A stretch of DNA of 64,000 nt from Pseudomonadota bacterium (GTDB lineage: Bacteria > Pseudomonadota > Gammaproteobacteria > Steroidobacterales > Steroidobacteraceae), in NCBI GenBank assembly GCA_021792755.1, contig JAJYUA010000015.1, positions 1 to 64,000 on the forward strand, read 5' to 3'. This document shows positions 35,622 through 46,573 of the stretch, in pieces. The stretch's first letter is position 1. Each line of letters opens with the position of its first letter. The notes under the pieces are model-generated. The model was not told the origin of the DNA and did not search any database. It was given only the letters and a program-made list of their open reading frames with translations. A program made the translations under genes and the position numbers.

Positions 35622-36590
35622 ATGAGAACGAGGTCCGTGCGCGGCGCAGCGGCGCGCCGCCCGTGGCTCGCCGAGCCTGCCACCGCCCTGTACATCGCCC
35701 TCATCGCCCTCATCGCGCAGGCGACCGGGCTGTTCTACGTGCTGTTTCCCGAGCTCGGCGCACTGAGTCATGACGTTCTGAAGCGGCCGCACGGGGTGTG
35801 GGCGCGCGCACCGCTCATGCTCGTACTGACACCGCTGTTGACGGCTGTCGGCGGCACCTTGATCGTCCGACATTTGCCTTACGGCATGCCCTCCGTCCTG
35901 CTCGATGTCGGCTGGTCCGCGGTGGTGATCACAGTGCTGAGATCGCCTATCGCCCCGGCCATCTCCGCCGGCCTCATGCCGCTCGCGCTACAGATTCGCA
36001 GCCTCTGGTATCCGCCCTCGATCCTCATCGGCACATCACTGCTCGCGGGCCTTTCCCTGCTGTGGCGGCGGATCGGCTTCCCTCCGCCCGCCGAAGCGGG
36101 GCTCGATGCGGACGATGACGCGGTCGAGCGGGCGCCCGGGGACTACAGCTGGGTGCCGTTCTTCCTGCTGTTCCTGCTGCTCGCGATCGGCGCCGCCGAG
36201 CTGAGCGGCGACCGGATGGTGCTGTTTCCGCCCCTCGTGGTGATCGGCTTCGAGATGTTCTCCCACCCTTCCCATTGTCCCTGGGCCGATAGACCCTTTG
36301 CCCTGCTGGTGGCTTGTGGTCTGACTGCCGTGGCGGGCGTGGCTTGCGTGACGATGCTTGGGGTGGGCCCCCTCGGCGCCACGCTGAGCATGCTGGCCGG
36401 CGTGGAGGTCCTTAAGGTGCTCGATCTACACGTGCCGCCGGCACTGGCGGTGGGGCTGTTGCCGTTCGTGCTGGCTCGGCCCGACTGGTCGTTTCCCGTG
36501 GCGGTGCTGGCGGGGACGGCGCTGCAGGCTCTCACGTTCGCGGCCTGGAGGAAGCTGCTGCGCCTGCGGGGGGCGGGGCGCGCGCTGTGA
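35622..36590 (+). CDS. HPP-like integral membrane protein
   Basis: A 322-residue inner-membrane protein with about eight to nine hydrophobic helices, for example TALYIALIALIAQATGLF, LLTAVGGTLIVRHLPYGMPS, WVPFFLLFLLLAIGAAELSG and LLVACGLTAVAGVACVTMLG. FPPLVVIGFEMFSHPSHCPW and VGPLGATLSMLAGVEVLKVL resemble HPP-family transport or nitrite-related proteins, but the match is loose. A hydrophilic acidic loop (~155-175) separates two halves. It stands alone and no substrate can be given. Confidence 0.6.
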   Translation: MRTRSVRGAAARRPWLAEPATALYIALIALIAQATGLFYVLFPELGALSHDVLKRPHGVWARAPLMLVLTPLLTAVGGTLIVRHLPYGMPSVLLDVGWSAVVITVLRSPIAPAISAGLMPLALQIRSLWYPPSILIGTSLLAGLSLLWRRIGFPPPAEAGLDADDDAVERAPGDYSWVPFFLLFLLLAIGAAELSGDRMVLFPPLVVIGFEMFSHPSHCPWADRPFALLVACGLTAVAGVACVTMLGVGPLGATLSMLAGVEVLKVLDLHVPPALAVGLLPFVLARPDWSFPVAVLAGTALQALTFAAWRKLLRLRGAGRAL

Positions 36591-37008
36591 GGGCGCCGCT
36601 ACATGAACCGGGTTCGCGGCTCGCAAACCCCGCAAGTCCGGCGCGCGGCGCACGACTGAGAAGCATCCCCGATCCCGGCCCCGCGGGCTGGCGGAGGGTG
36701 GCCGCAGGTCCCGAATGAGCTGGCACCGGCGTGAGCCGGCATCGTCTCGCGCACGGGGCCGGCAATGCCCGCCGGGCTGCGGTCGGGTGCAAGGGATTGA
36801 TTTGGCCAGGCTTGGGCGTCTCCTTCGCCCAGGCGGCCCAAGCCTCCCGGTGGTCTGCGGGTGCGCCATGCCTGATCAGCCGGCACGGGCTGGCGGGCGC
36901 TGCTATCATGGCTATCTCGAGTCCAGATCCCGGTGTCGGCACACGCCGGCGGGGACGGGTTTGCCCCGGCTGAGAGGGGCTTGGGTTTTCTGCAAGATGA
37001 TTGGCTGT
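36591..37008. other. intergenic upstream of 4.5S RNA
   Basis: About 420 bp without a supported gene. It should contain the ffs promoter; TATCAT near 36,904 and the AT-richer tract near 36,985-37,000 are possible -10 regions, neither with a good -35. Confidence 0.3.
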
Positions 37009-37121
37009 GGTGGCCCGCATCGGCTACTCCGCGACGACCAGTCGTGAACCCCGTCAGGGCCGGAAGGCAGCAGCGGCAGCGGCGATGTCGGGTGCCGGAG
37101 CATCCGCTGGTGCGGGCCGCC
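37009..37121 (+). ncRNA. ffs: 4.5S RNA of the signal recognition particle
   Basis: A 113-nt hairpin RNA that binds Ffh and targets membrane proteins. The apical domain carries the invariant loop sequence GTCAGGGCCGGAAGGCAGCAG (37,052-37,072). The 5' end GGTGGCCCGCA (37,009-37,019) pairs with the 3' end TGCGGGCCGCC (37,111-37,121). Placement immediately before dnaX is common in gammaproteobacteria. Ends are taken from the terminal helix, so they may be off by a few bases. Confidence 0.93.
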
Positions 37122-37149
37122 TCCCTTCCCGGTTCAGGTAGTCCGAGGC

Positions 37150-38715
37150 ATGACCGAAACCTACACCGCGCTGGCGCGCAAGTGGCGGCCGAAGACCTTC
37201 GCCGAGCTCGTCGGCCAGGATCATGTCCGCCGCGCGCTGGTCAATGCGCTTCAGACCGGCCGGGTCCATCATGCGTTTCTCTTCACCGGCACCCGCGGCG
37301 TCGGCAAGACCACCATCGCGCGCATCCTCGCGAAGTGCCTGAACTGCGAGCGCGGGGCGGGGCCCGAGCCCTGCGGTGAGTGCGCGAGCTGCCGCGAGAT
37401 CGACGCCGGAAGATTCGTCGATCTCATCGAGGTCGATGCCGCCTCGCGAACCAAGGTCGATGACACGCGCGAGATCCTGGACAACGTGCAGTTCGCTCCC
37501 ACGCGAGGCCGCTTCAAGGTGTACCTCATCGACGAGGTGCACATGCTCTCCACGCATTCCTTCAACGCGCTGCTGAAGACGCTCGAAGAGCCCCCGCCGC
37601 ACGTGAAATTCCTGCTCGCGACCACCGACCCGCAGAAGCTGCCGGTGACCGTGCTGTCGCGCTGCCTGCAGTTCAACCTCAAGCGCATCCCTACGGCGCA
37701 GATCGCCGAGCACCTGAAGGCGATTCTCGAGAAGGAGGACATCGGCTTCGAACCGGCAGGCATCGCGCTCGTGGCGCAGGCCGCCGACGGCAGCATGCGC
37801 GACGGACTCTCGCTCCTCGATCAACTCATCGCCTTCGGCGGCGGGCGCGCGGGGGAGGCCGAGGCGCGCGCCATGCTCGGCACCGTGGCGCGCGATCATG
37901 TGGTACAGCTCAGCGAGCGGCTCGCCGCACCGGACCCGGCCGAGCTCGTGCGCTTTGCCCAGTCGCTGGAGCAATGGGCGCCGGACTATGCGCAGCTCCT
38001 CGATGAGCTCGCCTCGCTGCTGACACGCATCGCGATCAAGCAGGTGGTGAGTGACTACGAAGGCGATGATCTTTACCCGCCGGAGCTGATCGCACGCCTG
38101 GCTGGCTCGCTCGGCGCCGAGGACGTGCAGCTTTACTATCAGATCGCCCTCATCGGACGGCGCGATCTCGCGCTCGCGCCCGATCCGCGCACCGGCTTCG
38201 AGATGACGCTGCTGCGGATGGTCGCCTTCCGGCCCGCGGCCGATGAGGGACAGGCATCGGCCGCCCCCGCGCGGGCTTCCGCGGCAACCGCCGCGCCGCG
38301 CGCCCCGCAGAGCGCTTCAGCCGCTGCTGCAAGCGCCTCGGGAGAGTGGCACGGCCTGCTGGCGCAGCTCGATCTGCAGGGCGCCGCGCGCCAGCTGGCG
38401 AGCCACTGCGCGCTCATCGGGCGCGAAGGCACGGTCGTGAGGCTCTCGATCGACCCGCGCAGCCGCTCGCTGCGGACCGCATCGCTGGAGGAGAAGCTCG
38501 TCCAGGCGCTCTCCAAGCACTTCGGCCAGCCGGTCCGTCTGGAGTTCGTCGGCGCGAGTGAGCCGGCCGAGACCCCCGCGCAGGCTCGCCAGCGCGCATC
38601 CCGCGAGGAGGTGGAAGCGGCGCGCCGCGCGTTCGAGGCCGATCCCGGCGTACAGGGCTTTCGCGAGCGCTTCGGCGCGACGACCGTCCCCGAGACCATA
38701 CGCCCGGTGAAGTGA
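37150..38715 (+). CDS. dnaX: DNA polymerase III subunit tau/gamma
   Basis: A 521-residue clamp-loader ATPase of the replicative polymerase. Walker A is [20 protein letters not shown] (~47-66), the zinc module is CNCERG…CGECASC, Walker B is [11 protein letters not shown] (~125) and the sensor-1/SRC region is [19 protein letters not shown]. Domain III follows to ~370, then an Ala/Pro linker and the C-terminal tau domain binding polymerase alpha. I see no A-rich slippery site like the one that makes gamma in E. coli. It forms an operon with ybaB and recR. Confidence 0.95.
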   Translation: MTETYTALARKWRPKTFAELVGQDHVRRALVNALQTGRVHHAFLFTGTRGVGKTTIARILAKCLNCERGAGPEPCGECASCREIDAGRFVDLIEVDAASRTKVDDTREILDNVQFAPTRGRFKVYLIDEVHMLSTHSFNALLKTLEEPPPHVKFLLATTDPQKLPVTVLSRCLQFNLKRIPTAQIAEHLKAILEKEDIGFEPAGIALVAQAADGSMRDGLSLLDQLIAFGGGRAGEAEARAMLGTVARDHVVQLSERLAAPDPAELVRFAQSLEQWAPDYAQLLDELASLLTRIAIKQVVSDYEGDDLYPPELIARLAGSLGAEDVQLYYQIALIGRRDLALAPDPRTGFEMTLLRMVAFRPAADEGQASAAPARASAATAAPRAPQSASAAAASASGEWHGLLAQLDLQGAARQLASHCALIGREGTVVRLSIDPRSRSLRTASLEEKLVQALSKHFGQPVRLEFVGASEPAETPAQARQRASREEVEAARRAFEADPGVQGFRERFGATTVPETIRPVK

Positions 38716-38786
38716 GCCGGGGGCCGATCACGAGCGGGCGCCGGGGCGTCCGGCTTTCTCAGTCAAGACCATCGAGGAGCGAGCCC

Positions 38787-39110
38787 ATGCGAGGCAACAT
38801 CAACCAGCTCATGAAACAGGCCCAGGCGATGCAGGCCAACATGCAGAAGATGCAGGAGCAGATCGCGAGCCTGGAAGTCGTCGGCGAGGCCGGCGGCGGC
38901 ATGGTCAAGGTGAGCATGAGCGGCCGGCATGAGGTCCGGCTCGTGCAGATCGAGCCCGCCGTCGTCGGCGAGGATCGCGAGATGCTCGAGGACTTGATCG
39001 CCGCGGCCGTGAACGACGCGGTGCACAAGGTGGAGGCGCTGGTGCAGGAGAAGATGGCTTCCATGACCGCGGGACTGCAGCTGCCGCCGGGGATGAAGCT
39101 GCCCTTTTAG
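38787..39110 (+). CDS. ybaB: YbaB/EbfC nucleoid-associated protein
   Basis: A 107-residue DNA-binding protein that dimerises in a tweezer-like fold. It has the typical amphipathic start [20 protein letters not shown], the [19 protein letters not shown] beta region and the ending [15 protein letters not shown] at 38,787 is preceded by GAGGAGCGAGCCC. It lies between dnaX and recR as in most proteobacteria. Confidence 0.93.
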   Translation: MRGNINQLMKQAQAMQANMQKMQEQIASLEVVGEAGGGMVKVSMSGRHEVRLVQIEPAVVGEDREMLEDLIAAAVNDAVHKVEALVQEKMASMTAGLQLPPGMKLPF

Positions 39111-39305
39111 CATGACGCTCCGGATCGGACATCCGTTGCCGGTCCCCTCGCGGGACTCGCCCCTTCGAGGCCGGCGCTTCGCACCGTCCGCAATCGCCGG
39201 TGGCGATGTTGTCGCGACCTTCGTGGCGGCGCGCAAGAGGCGCGATTTTTGCGCCCCGCTTGCCGCCTGCGGCGGCGGGCGCGTCCTCGTGCCTGCCGTG
39301 GCTCG

Positions 39306-39902
39306 ATGAAATTCTCCCCACGCCTCGCGCAGCTGATCGAAGCGTTGCGGGCACTGCCCGGGATCGGTCCGAAGAGCGCCCAGCGCATGGCGTTTCATCT
39401 GCTGCAGGACGGGCGCTGCGCCGCCCAGGCGCTCTCGCAGGCGCTCGAGGCGGCGCTCGCCTCGGTGCAGCGCTGCGGGCGCTGCCGCATGCTCGCCGAA
39501 GAGCAGTTATGTTCGATCTGCGCATCGTCGCAGCGCGAGACGGCCCTTCTGTGCGTGGTTGAATCCCCCGCGGACGTCGTGGCCATCGAGCAGTCGGGCA
39601 GCTACCGCGGCCGCTACTTCGTGCTGATGGGACATCTTTCGCCCCTCGACGGGGTCGGGCCGGAGCAACTCGGCATGCGCGAGCTCGATGCGATTCTCGA
39701 TGAGGGCCTCGTGCGCGAACTGATTCTCGCCACCAATCCCACGGTGGAGGGCGAGGCGACGGCGCACTTCCTGGCGGAAATCGCGGCCCGGCGCGGCATC
39801 CGCGCGAGCCGCATCGCGCACGGGGTGCCCATCGGCGGGGAGATCGAGTATGTCGACGGCGGCACATTGGCGCGTGCACTCGCCGGCCGGCAGGCGGTCT
39901 GA
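39306..39902 (+). CDS. recR: recombination mediator RecR
   Basis: A 198-residue RecFOR-pathway protein that helps load RecA at gaps. The N-terminal helix-hairpin-helix is [20 protein letters not shown] (~13-32), the zinc finger is [19 protein letters not shown] (~57-75), the Toprim domain starts [17 protein letters not shown] (~83) and the Walker B-like end is [20 protein letters not shown]. Start ATG at 39,306. The preceding 195 bp to ybaB is unusually long for this operon and contains a GGCGCGATTTTTGCGCC hairpin. Confidence 0.95.
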   Translation: MKFSPRLAQLIEALRALPGIGPKSAQRMAFHLLQDGRCAAQALSQALEAALASVQRCGRCRMLAEEQLCSICASSQRETALLCVVESPADVVAIEQSGSYRGRYFVLMGHLSPLDGVGPEQLGMRELDAILDEGLVRELILATNPTVEGEATAHFLAEIAARRGIRASRIAHGVPIGGEIEYVDGGTLARALAGRQAV

Positions 39903-39969
39903 AGACCCGATCCCGCCCTGAGTGCCACCCACAGGCCACAGGCCGACGGCGTCGTTCCGGGCTTGGCTC

Positions 39970-40887
39970 TTAGCGCCGCGCTTTCGGGCCGTGCGCATCG
40001 AGCAGCGTCTCCCGCAGCCGCCGCAGCCGCCGGTAACTCTCGTAACGCCGGGGATGGACCGCGCCGGCGTCGACCGCCGCTCGCACCGCGCAGTCCGGCT
40101 CGCGCAAATGCCGGCAGTCAAGAAAGCGGCAGTCGCCGGCAAGGCGCGCCACTTCGATAAATCCCAGGTGGCGGGGCTCGAGGCGCTCGATCGCGGGCGC
40201 GAAGTCCCTCACGCCCGGGGAGTCCATCAGCTGCCCGCCACCCGGCAGATCGAACGAGCGCGAGGCGGTGGTCGTGTGACGGCCTTCGGCTGTGCGCATC
40301 AGGCCGCCGATCGCGATGTCGGCGCCCGGGAGGAGGAGGCGCGCCAGGGATGACTTGCCGACGCCCGACTGTCCGACGAGAGCCGTAACATTCGCGATGC
40401 AGGCATGGCGCAGCGCCTCCAGACCTTGACCGGTCGCTGCCGACGTCGCGATCCAGGCGTAGCCGGCCACCGCGAACGCCTGCAACTGCTCCCGCAACGT
40501 CGCATCGATCCCGAGATCGGCTTTGTTGAGCACGAGGGAGGCGGTGATGCCGGCCGATTCGGCGGCGGCCAGATATCGATCCGCCATGAACAGCTCGGGC
40601 GGTGGCGCCGGGGCGATGACCACCAGCAGGCGGGTGAGATTGGCGAGCACGGGCTCGGAGCCGCCGCGCACGTTGGAGCGGTAAAGCACCGTGCGTCTTG
40701 GCAATATTTCGAGCACGTGAACTTCGGAATGATGCTCGTCGTGGCGGCAGCGCACCTCGTCTCCGCAGACGATGGCGAGTCCTCGTCCGAACGGGCGTGC
40801 CTTGAGCTCCTGTCCGTGCTCCTCGCGCACCAGCAGGTGCCGGCCGAAGGCGGCGATCACCCGGGCTTGGAACGTTGCTACACTCAC
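39970..40887 (-). CDS. rsgA: ribosome small-subunit GTPase RsgA
   Basis: A 305-residue circularly permuted GTPase that checks late 30S maturation. After the OB-fold come the permuted G motifs: NKADLG (G4, ~120), the P-loop [20 protein letters not shown] (G1, ~170), TTTASRSF (G2) and [12 protein letters not shown] (G3, ~218). A C-terminal zinc site is [14 protein letters not shown]. The start is GTG at 40,887, giving a normal length. It is divergent from orn with a 51-bp gap, a common pairing. Confidence 0.93.
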   Translation of the reverse strand: MSVATFQARVIAAFGRHLLVREEHGQELKARPFGRGLAIVCGDEVRCRHDEHHSEVHVLEILPRRTVLYRSNVRGGSEPVLANLTRLLVVIAPAPPPELFMADRYLAAAESAGITASLVLNKADLGIDATLREQLQAFAVAGYAWIATSAATGQGLEALRHACIANVTALVGQSGVGKSSLARLLLPGADIAIGGLMRTAEGRHTTTASRSFDLPGGGQLMDSPGVRDFAPAIERLEPRHLGFIEVARLAGDCRFLDCRHLREPDCAVRAAVDAGAVHPRRYESYRRLRRLRETLLDAHGPKARR

Positions 40888-40938
40888 GGGCAGCGATTAT
40901 CGCCCATCAGGCCCCCCTGGGCCCACCGGGGAGTGAGC

Positions 40939-41493
40939 ATGCCGAGTGCCGAGCATCTGATCTGGATCGACCTGGAGATGACGGGCCTGAAGCCCGACAC
41001 GGACCTCATCATCGAGATCGCCACCATCGTCACCGACAAGGAACTCACTGTGGTGGCCGAGGGGCCGGTACTGGCCATTCATCAGAGCGAGCAGGTTCTG
41101 GCGGGCATGGACGAGTGGAACCAGAAGCAGCACGGCGGCTCGGGCCTCCTGGCGCGCGTGCGCTCGAGTACGATTGACCTGACGGAGGCGGAGACGCGTA
41201 CGCTGGAATTCCTCTCGCCTCTGGTGGCTCCGGGGGCCTCGCCCATGTGTGGCAACAGCATCTGCCAGGATCGGCGGTTCCTGGCCCGTCTCATGCCGCG
41301 GCTCGAGCGCTTCTTCCACTACCGCAACCTGGACGTGAGCACGCTGAAGGAGCTGGCGCGCCGCTGGGCACCGGGGATGGCGGAAGGATTCGTGAAGCAG
41401 GATGTGCACTTGGCCCTCTCTGACGTCCGCGACTCGATCCGGGAGCTCAAGTATTACCGCGAGAGACTGTTCCTGCCGGCCTATCGCGGCTGA
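40939..41493 (+). CDS. orn: oligoribonuclease
   Basis: A 184-residue DEDDh 3'-5' exonuclease that degrades di- to oligonucleotides. Catalytic residues are visible in [14 protein letters not shown] (Asp and Glu), [16 protein letters not shown] (Asp) and [19 protein letters not shown] (Asp, and His in the KQDVHLAL segment). Length matches E. coli Orn (181). GGGGAGTGAGC gives the ribosome site before ATG at 40,939. Confidence 0.95.
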   Translation: MPSAEHLIWIDLEMTGLKPDTDLIIEIATIVTDKELTVVAEGPVLAIHQSEQVLAGMDEWNQKQHGGSGLLARVRSSTIDLTEAETRTLEFLSPLVAPGASPMCGNSICQDRRFLARLMPRLERFFHYRNLDVSTLKELARRWAPGMAEGFVKQDVHLALSDVRDSIRELKYYRERLFLPAYRG

Positions 41494-41516
41494 GCCCCTC
41501 GAGGGCGGGATTGCCT

Positions 41517-41673
41517 CCCGCCAAGAACAGCCATGTCTCGACCGCTAAGTCGGCTCAGATATGTGTCGCTCGTGGTGGTGCCCCGCCAAGAACAGCCATG
41601 TCTCGACCGCTAGGTCGGCTCAGATATGTGTCGCTCGTGGTGGTGCCCCGCCAAGAACAGCCATGTCTCGACC
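41517..41673. repeat. 65-bp tandem repeat at the 3' end of ppsA
   Basis: Copy A at 41,517-41,581 and copy B at 41,582-41,646 differ at one base. A third partial copy (27 bp, CCCGCCAAGAACAGCC onward) lies at 41,647-41,673, inside ppsA. The ppsA stop codon is in copy B, so the last ~12 codons lie in the repeat and copy A is a downstream duplicate of the gene's tail. A local tandem duplication is the simplest cause. Confidence 0.85.
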
Positions 41674-44000
41674 ACGGTGTCGGGGTTGAGGGAGATACTC
41701 TCGATGCCCTGCTCGAGCAGCCAGCGCGCCAGGTCCGGGTGGTCGGAGGGACCTTGGCCGCAAATGCCGACGTACTTTCCCTTGGCTCGGCAGGCGCTGA
41801 TCGCCATGCTGATCAGGCGTCGGACCGCCTCGTCCCGCTCGTCGAATTGTCTGGCGACGATGGCTGAATCGCGATCCAGGCCGAGCGTGAGCTGGGTGAG
41901 GTCGTTCGAGCCGATCGACATGCCGTCGAAGTACTCGAGATAGTGCTCGGCAAGCAGCGCGTTGGTCGGCAGCTCGCACATCATGATGACCTTCAGGCCC
42001 CGCTCCCCGCGCTTCAGGCCGTTTGCGGTGAGCAGCTCGGTCACCCGCCGCGCTTCCTTGACGCTGCGCACGAAAGGCACCATGACCTGGACGTTCTCGA
42101 GCCCCATCTGCTCGCGTACGCGCCTGATGGCCTGGCATTCCAGCTCGAAGCACGGCCGAAAGCTCTCGTCCACGTAGCGCGAGGCGCCGCGGAAGCCGAG
42201 CATCGGATTCTCCTCATGAGGCTCGTAACGGGTGCCGCCGATGAGGTTGGCGTACTCGTTGGATTTGAAGTCCGACAGGCGCACGATCACCGGCTCGGGG
42301 GCGAAGGCCGCTGCGATTTGCGCGATGCCTTCGCAGAGCTTCTCGATGAAAAAGCCGACCGGATCGTCATAGCCGGCCATCTGTGAGCGGATCTGCTCCT
42401 TGAGGGCATCATCGAGGCGCTCGAACTCCAGCAGCGCCCGCGGATGCACGCCGATCATGCGATTGATGATGAATTCCAGCCGCGCAAGTCCCACGCCGTG
42501 GTTGGGAATGCCCGCGAAGTCGAACGCGCGGTCGGGATTGCCGACGTTCATCATGATCTTCACCGGTATCTTCGGCAGGGAGTCGAGCTCGATGGTCGAG
42601 CGCTCGAATTCCAGCAGCCCCTCGTACACGTACCCCGTGTCGCCTTCGGCGCACGAGACGGTGACCGGCTGGCCTTCATCGATGCGCCGGGTCGCATCGG
42701 CGCAACCCACCACCGCCGGAATGCCCAGCTCGCGGGCGATGATGGCCGCGTGGCAGGTGCGGCCGCCCCGGTTGGTGACGATGGCCGCCGCCCGCTTCAT
42801 GACCGGCTCCCAGTCGGGATCGGTCATGTCGGCCACCAGCACGTCGCCCGCTTGCACGCGGGCCATCTCCTGCACGTCGCGGACGATGCGCGCCGGGCCG
42901 GCGCCGATTCGCTGGCCGATGCTGCGGCCCGTGGCGAGCACCCGGCCGCGCGAATGCAGAGAGAAGCGTTGGATGGTGCGTCCGCCGCGGCTTTGCACCG
43001 TCTCCGGGCGCGCCTGCAGGATGAATAGCTGCCCGCTTTCGCCGTCCTTGCCCCACTCGATGTCCATGGGCATCTTGTAGTGCTCCTCGATGGCGAGCGC
43101 CTGGCGCGCGAGCGAGGTGAGGTCGGCATCGGTCAGGCAGAAGCGCATCCGCTCGGGCTGCGGCACCTCCACGGTGCGCACCCGCTCGCCCGACTCCGGC
43201 GGCGCATACACCATCTTGATCGCCTTGGCCCCGAGGTTGCGGCGCAGCACCGCGGGCCTGCCGGCGCGCACGGCCGGCTTGTATAGATAGAACTCGTCGG
43301 GATTGACCGCGCCTTGTACCACGGTTTCGCCAAGGCCGTAGGAGGCGGTGATGAACACCACGTCCCGGAAGCCCGAATCGGTGTCGAGCGTGAACATGAC
43401 ACCGCTCGCGCCGAGATCGCTGCGCACCATGTGCTGCACGCCCGCCGAAAGCGCCACCGCGTCGTGGTTAAATCCCTGGTGAACGCGGTAGGCGATGGCC
43501 CGGTCGTTGAACAGAGAGGCGAACACCTCGTGCATCGCCTTGAGCACCTGCGCCTCGCCGCGGACATTGAGGAATGTCTCCTGCTGGCCCGCGAAGGAGG
43601 CTTCCGGCAGATCCTCGGCGGTGGCCGAGGAGCGCACGGCCACGGCAATCTCGGCGCCCGCGCTGATGCGTGCGAGCTCATTCCTGACCGCCTGTTGCAG
43701 GGCGGCCGGGAACGGAGTCGATAGGATCCACTGGCGGATGCGCGCGCCCGCGACCGCCAGGCGAGCCACGTCATCCACGTCGAGTGCGGCGAGCTCGGCG
43801 CGGATGCGCGCATCGAGTCCGTCCTGCGACAGGAACTCACGGAAGGCGCGCGCGGTGGTGGCGAAGCCGCCGGGCACGCGCACGCCGAGCGGGGCGAGCG
43901 AGCCGATCATCTCCCCGAGGGAGGCGTTTTTGCCGCCCACGGTCTCGATGTCGCCCATTCCAAGGTGCTCAAAGGCAATGACGTATGCGTCCAAGGTCAC
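41610..44000 (-). CDS. ppsA: phosphoenolpyruvate synthase
   Basis: A 796-residue gluconeogenic enzyme making PEP from pyruvate, ATP and water. The N-terminal ATP-grasp domain has [12 protein letters not shown] (~19-30) and [20 protein letters not shown] (~120). The phospho-histidine domain has [20 protein letters not shown] (~405). The PEP-utilising barrel has [34 protein letters not shown] and the catalytic cysteine in [16 protein letters not shown]. Length equals E. coli PpsA (792). The start is GTG at 44,000. It is divergent from ppsR, its regulator. The last codons lie in a 65-bp tandem repeat. Confidence 0.95.
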   Translation of the reverse strand: MTLDAYVIAFEHLGMGDIETVGGKNASLGEMIGSLAPLGVRVPGGFATTARAFREFLSQDGLDARIRAELAALDVDDVARLAVAGARIRQWILSTPFPAALQQAVRNELARISAGAEIAVAVRSSATAEDLPEASFAGQQETFLNVRGEAQVLKAMHEVFASLFNDRAIAYRVHQGFNHDAVALSAGVQHMVRSDLGASGVMFTLDTDSGFRDVVFITASYGLGETVVQGAVNPDEFYLYKPAVRAGRPAVLRRNLGAKAIKMVYAPPESGERVRTVEVPQPERMRFCLTDADLTSLARQALAIEEHYKMPMDIEWGKDGESGQLFILQARPETVQSRGGRTIQRFSLHSRGRVLATGRSIGQRIGAGPARIVRDVQEMARVQAGDVLVADMTDPDWEPVMKRAAAIVTNRGGRTCHAAIIARELGIPAVVGCADATRRIDEGQPVTVSCAEGDTGYVYEGLLEFERSTIELDSLPKIPVKIMMNVGNPDRAFDFAGIPNHGVGLARLEFIINRMIGVHPRALLEFERLDDALKEQIRSQMAGYDDPVGFFIEKLCEGIAQIAAAFAPEPVIVRLSDFKSNEYANLIGGTRYEPHEENPMLGFRGASRYVDESFRPCFELECQAIRRVREQMGLENVQVMVPFVRSVKEARRVTELLTANGLKRGERGLKVIMMCELPTNALLAEHYLEYFDGMSIGSNDLTQLTLGLDRDSAIVARQFDERDEAVRRLISMAISACRAKGKYVGICGQGPSDHPDLARWLLEQGIESISLNPDTVVETWLFLAGHHHERHISEPT

Positions 44001-44077
44001 CTCGTTTGACGCTTGCTCCGCGCCGCGCGCGGTGGAACACTTGAGGCACCCCGGAAATCGCAGCCGAGTCTCGCGCC

Positions 44078-44899
44078 GTGACCCGACGAACCGTATTTTT
44101 CGTTTCGGACCAGACGGGAGTGACCGCGGAAACGCTGGGTCACAGCCTCATGACCCAGTTCGAGGGTCTCACCTATCGCTCGATCACTTTGCCATTTGTG
44201 TCGAGCCTTGACAAGGCCGAGGAGGCGGCGCGGCGCATCGATCGCGCGGCGGCCGAGGACGGGATGCGCCCGATCGTCTTCAGCACCATGGTGCAGGATG
44301 AGCTGCGCAAGGTGGTGCAGCGCTCGAACGGTCTGTGCCTGGATTTCTTCGCCGCGTTCGTCGGCCCCTTGGAGCGAGAACTCGACACCCGCTCGACCCA
44401 CCGCACCGGCCGGGCGCACGGCATCGCCGACCTTGCGGTATATACGGCGCGCATCAACGCCACCAACTTCGCGCTCGCCAATGACGACGGTACGGGCGGC
44501 GATTACGCGCATGCCGATGTCATTCTGATTGGCGTGTCCCGCTCCGGCAAGACGCCGACCTGCCTGTATATGGCGCTGCAGTATGGGGTGTTCGCGGCCA
44601 ATTACCCGCTCACCGAGGAGGATCTCGAATCCGGCCGTCTGCCGCAGCGTCTCGAGCCGTATCGGGGCAAGCTCTATGCGCTCACCATCAAGCCCGAGCG
44701 GCTGCAGCAGATCCGCAACGAGCGCCGGCCGCAGAGCCGCTACGCCTCGCCGCAGCAGGTGCGCTACGAGCTGCGGGCTGCCGAGGGCTTGTTCGCCCGG
44801 CATGGCGTCCCCTTGCTCGATACCACGGAGTGCTCCATCGAGGAGATCGCCAGCCGCATTCTCAACACCACGGATATCGAGCGGCGGCTGCGTCCGTGA
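44078..44899 (+). CDS. ppsR: PEP synthase regulatory kinase/pyrophosphorylase
   Basis: A 273-residue DUF299 protein that switches PEP synthase off and on by ADP-dependent phosphorylation and phosphate-dependent dephosphorylation of a threonine near the catalytic histidine. It starts with [19 protein letters not shown] and carries the P-loop [20 protein letters not shown] (~147-166) and [23 protein letters not shown] start at 44,078, 77 bp from the divergent ppsA start. Confidence 0.93.
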   Translation: MTRRTVFFVSDQTGVTAETLGHSLMTQFEGLTYRSITLPFVSSLDKAEEAARRIDRAAAEDGMRPIVFSTMVQDELRKVVQRSNGLCLDFFAAFVGPLERELDTRSTHRTGRAHGIADLAVYTARINATNFALANDDGTGGDYAHADVILIGVSRSGKTPTCLYMALQYGVFAANYPLTEEDLESGRLPQRLEPYRGKLYALTIKPERLQQIRNERRPQSRYASPQQVRYELRAAEGLFARHGVPLLDTTECSIEEIASRILNTTDIERRLRP

Positions 44900-44987
44900 C
44901 ACAGGGGCTGCTTTGCACGAAATTTGCACGCACAAATCCGCGCCACGGCGGCTTGCACTGTCATCGCCCTCGGTTATAGTCGAGGCG

Positions 44988-45446
44988 ATGCTCAATGACA
45001 CACTGACACGGGTTTCCTGGCGCGCGCGGCCGCGCAGCTTCGTGGCGCTCATGGGACTGTACGAGAGCAATTTCATCCGCCTGGCCCGGCTGGCGGGAGA
45101 CCTCGAGCGCCTTTGCGGCACGCACCACTCGCGCGTCGAGGGTGATTGCGACCTGGTGCTCACCGTTGCGGAACGTTTGCCGTACACCAGCCTCGTCCAG
45201 TTGACTTATCTCATCCCCGGGGAGGTCGGTCCGATGCGCTGTCCGGATATGCGCCTGCGGATTTATCACGACGCCCGCTTGGTCGAGGCCTGGGACTGGG
45301 CGGCCTGCCGGGCCGGGAGCGTCTCTCGCACGGCCGCGGGTGTCGCAGAGCGTGAACTGGATCAGCGTTGGACGCGCAATATGATGTTAAACAAATGGTT
45401 GGAGTATTGCGCGGAGCGGGGGCACCGCTTTTCGGCGATCGCCTGA
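44988..45446 (+). CDS. DUF1249 family protein (YqiB-like)
   Basis: A 152-residue conserved protein of unknown function. Typical family segments are FVALMGLYESNFIRLARLAG, YTSLVQLTYLIPGEVGPM, CPDMRLRIYHDARLVEAWDW and the C-terminal LNKWLEYCAERGHRF. In E. coli yqiB lies near nudF and cpdA; here the neighbours are ppsR and a coiled-coil gene. ATG at 44,988, preceded by GAGGCG. Confidence 0.85.
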   Translation: MLNDTLTRVSWRARPRSFVALMGLYESNFIRLARLAGDLERLCGTHHSRVEGDCDLVLTVAERLPYTSLVQLTYLIPGEVGPMRCPDMRLRIYHDARLVEAWDWAACRAGSVSRTAAGVAERELDQRWTRNMMLNKWLEYCAERGHRFSAIA

Positions 45447-45478
45447 TGTGATGCGGGGCGGCGCCTGCCGCACCCCTC

Positions 45479-46531
45479 ATGAAGGCATTTCGACAGCTCG
45501 GCTTTCTCAAGCTCACTCTCGGACGCGAGTCCGTGCCCGAAGACCACCGGGTCCTTGCGCTTTTCCGCAATCGGGCTGAGCTCAAGAAGGCCTACGGCGA
45601 TCTGCGCGAGGAAATCGATCGGCTCAAGGACCGCATCAAGCAGCAGGAAGGTGTGACGCGGCGGGTGCAGGATACCCTTGCTGCCCTGGAAAGCCGCCTC
45701 GGCTTGAGCGAGACCGCCTACCCGGCGCTGGTGTTCTATCAGCTTCGGCGCCTGTGGCAGTGCGGCCACGAGCACCTCGGGCGCTTCTGCGCCGAGCTTG
45801 CCGTCCAGCAGGACGAGCGCGAGCGGCGCCGGCACCTGGCCGAGCACAACCGACGCCAATTTGCCAAGCGCCAGTCCGCCGAGCACCAGATGCGCATGGC
45901 GCGGCAGCTGGCTGACCACGAGCGCGAGCGGCTGTCGGAGCTCGAGAGGCGGCACGCTCGGCTGCACCGCATCTGGCATTTCTTCAAGCGTCGCGCGCTG
46001 GAGCAGGCGATCGCGCATGCTCGCGCGGGCGCGGATGCCGCCGAGGTTTCGCTCGCAGCCGCCGGTCAGGCGCTCTCGGACGTCGCGGCCGAGCCCATAC
46101 CCGAGTTCCCGGGACTGTCCCTCGAGGGGCGCCGGGCAATCAACCTCGCGGTCATCGCCTACGCGGAAGTGCTGTGCTTGAAGCTCGCTCCGATGCCGCT
46201 GCTCGTCATGCGAGCGTGCGAGGCGGCCTCGCACCGGGAGGTGATCGATGCGTACGGCTCGCGCAGCGAGTGTGAGGCGCTGATGGGCCAGATCGAGCGG
46301 GCCGAGGCGCGCTTGAGGCCGCATGCGAGCCTGAGCAGGGAGATCAAGCGGCGCACCGAGCGGTTGCGGCCGCTGGTGCGCTACCGCGATGCCGTGGAGG
46401 ACGCCATTCCCATGGCCGAGTTCCTTGCCTCGGACACCGATGCCGCCGTCACCGGTGCAGGGCCCATGGCGGGCGTTCCCAACGTGCTGGCCGAGAACAC
46501 CTGGGACATCCACGGCATCCTGCTGCGTTGA
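45479..46531 (+). CDS. coiled-coil protein of unknown function
   Basis: A 350-residue cytoplasmic protein without membrane segments. Residues ~35-75 (KKAYGDLREEIDRLKDRIKQ) and ~115-200 (ERERRRHLAEHNRRQFAKRQ and on) are strongly charged heptad-rich coiled coils. The C-terminal third (RRAINLAVIAYAEVLCLKLA, then SREIKRRTERLRPLVRYRDA) is helical and ends GVPNVLAENTWDIHGILLR. No enzyme motif is visible. It sits 32 bp after the DUF1249 gene and is probably co-transcribed. I do not recognise the family. Confidence 0.65.
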   Translation: MKAFRQLGFLKLTLGRESVPEDHRVLALFRNRAELKKAYGDLREEIDRLKDRIKQQEGVTRRVQDTLAALESRLGLSETAYPALVFYQLRRLWQCGHEHLGRFCAELAVQQDERERRRHLAEHNRRQFAKRQSAEHQMRMARQLADHERERLSELERRHARLHRIWHFFKRRALEQAIAHARAGADAAEVSLAAAGQALSDVAAEPIPEFPGLSLEGRRAINLAVIAYAEVLCLKLAPMPLLVMRACEAASHREVIDAYGSRSECEALMGQIERAEARLRPHASLSREIKRRTERLRPLVRYRDAVEDAIPMAEFLASDTDAAVTGAGPMAGVPNVLAENTWDIHGILLR

Positions 46532-46573
46532 AGGCAGTTTCCCGCACCGCCGCCGCGCTCCCGTGCGCCAGCT

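Noticed and set aside
37150-38715. Programmed frameshift in dnaX producing gamma.
   Set aside because: No A-rich slippery heptamer with downstream hairpin is visible near the expected site.
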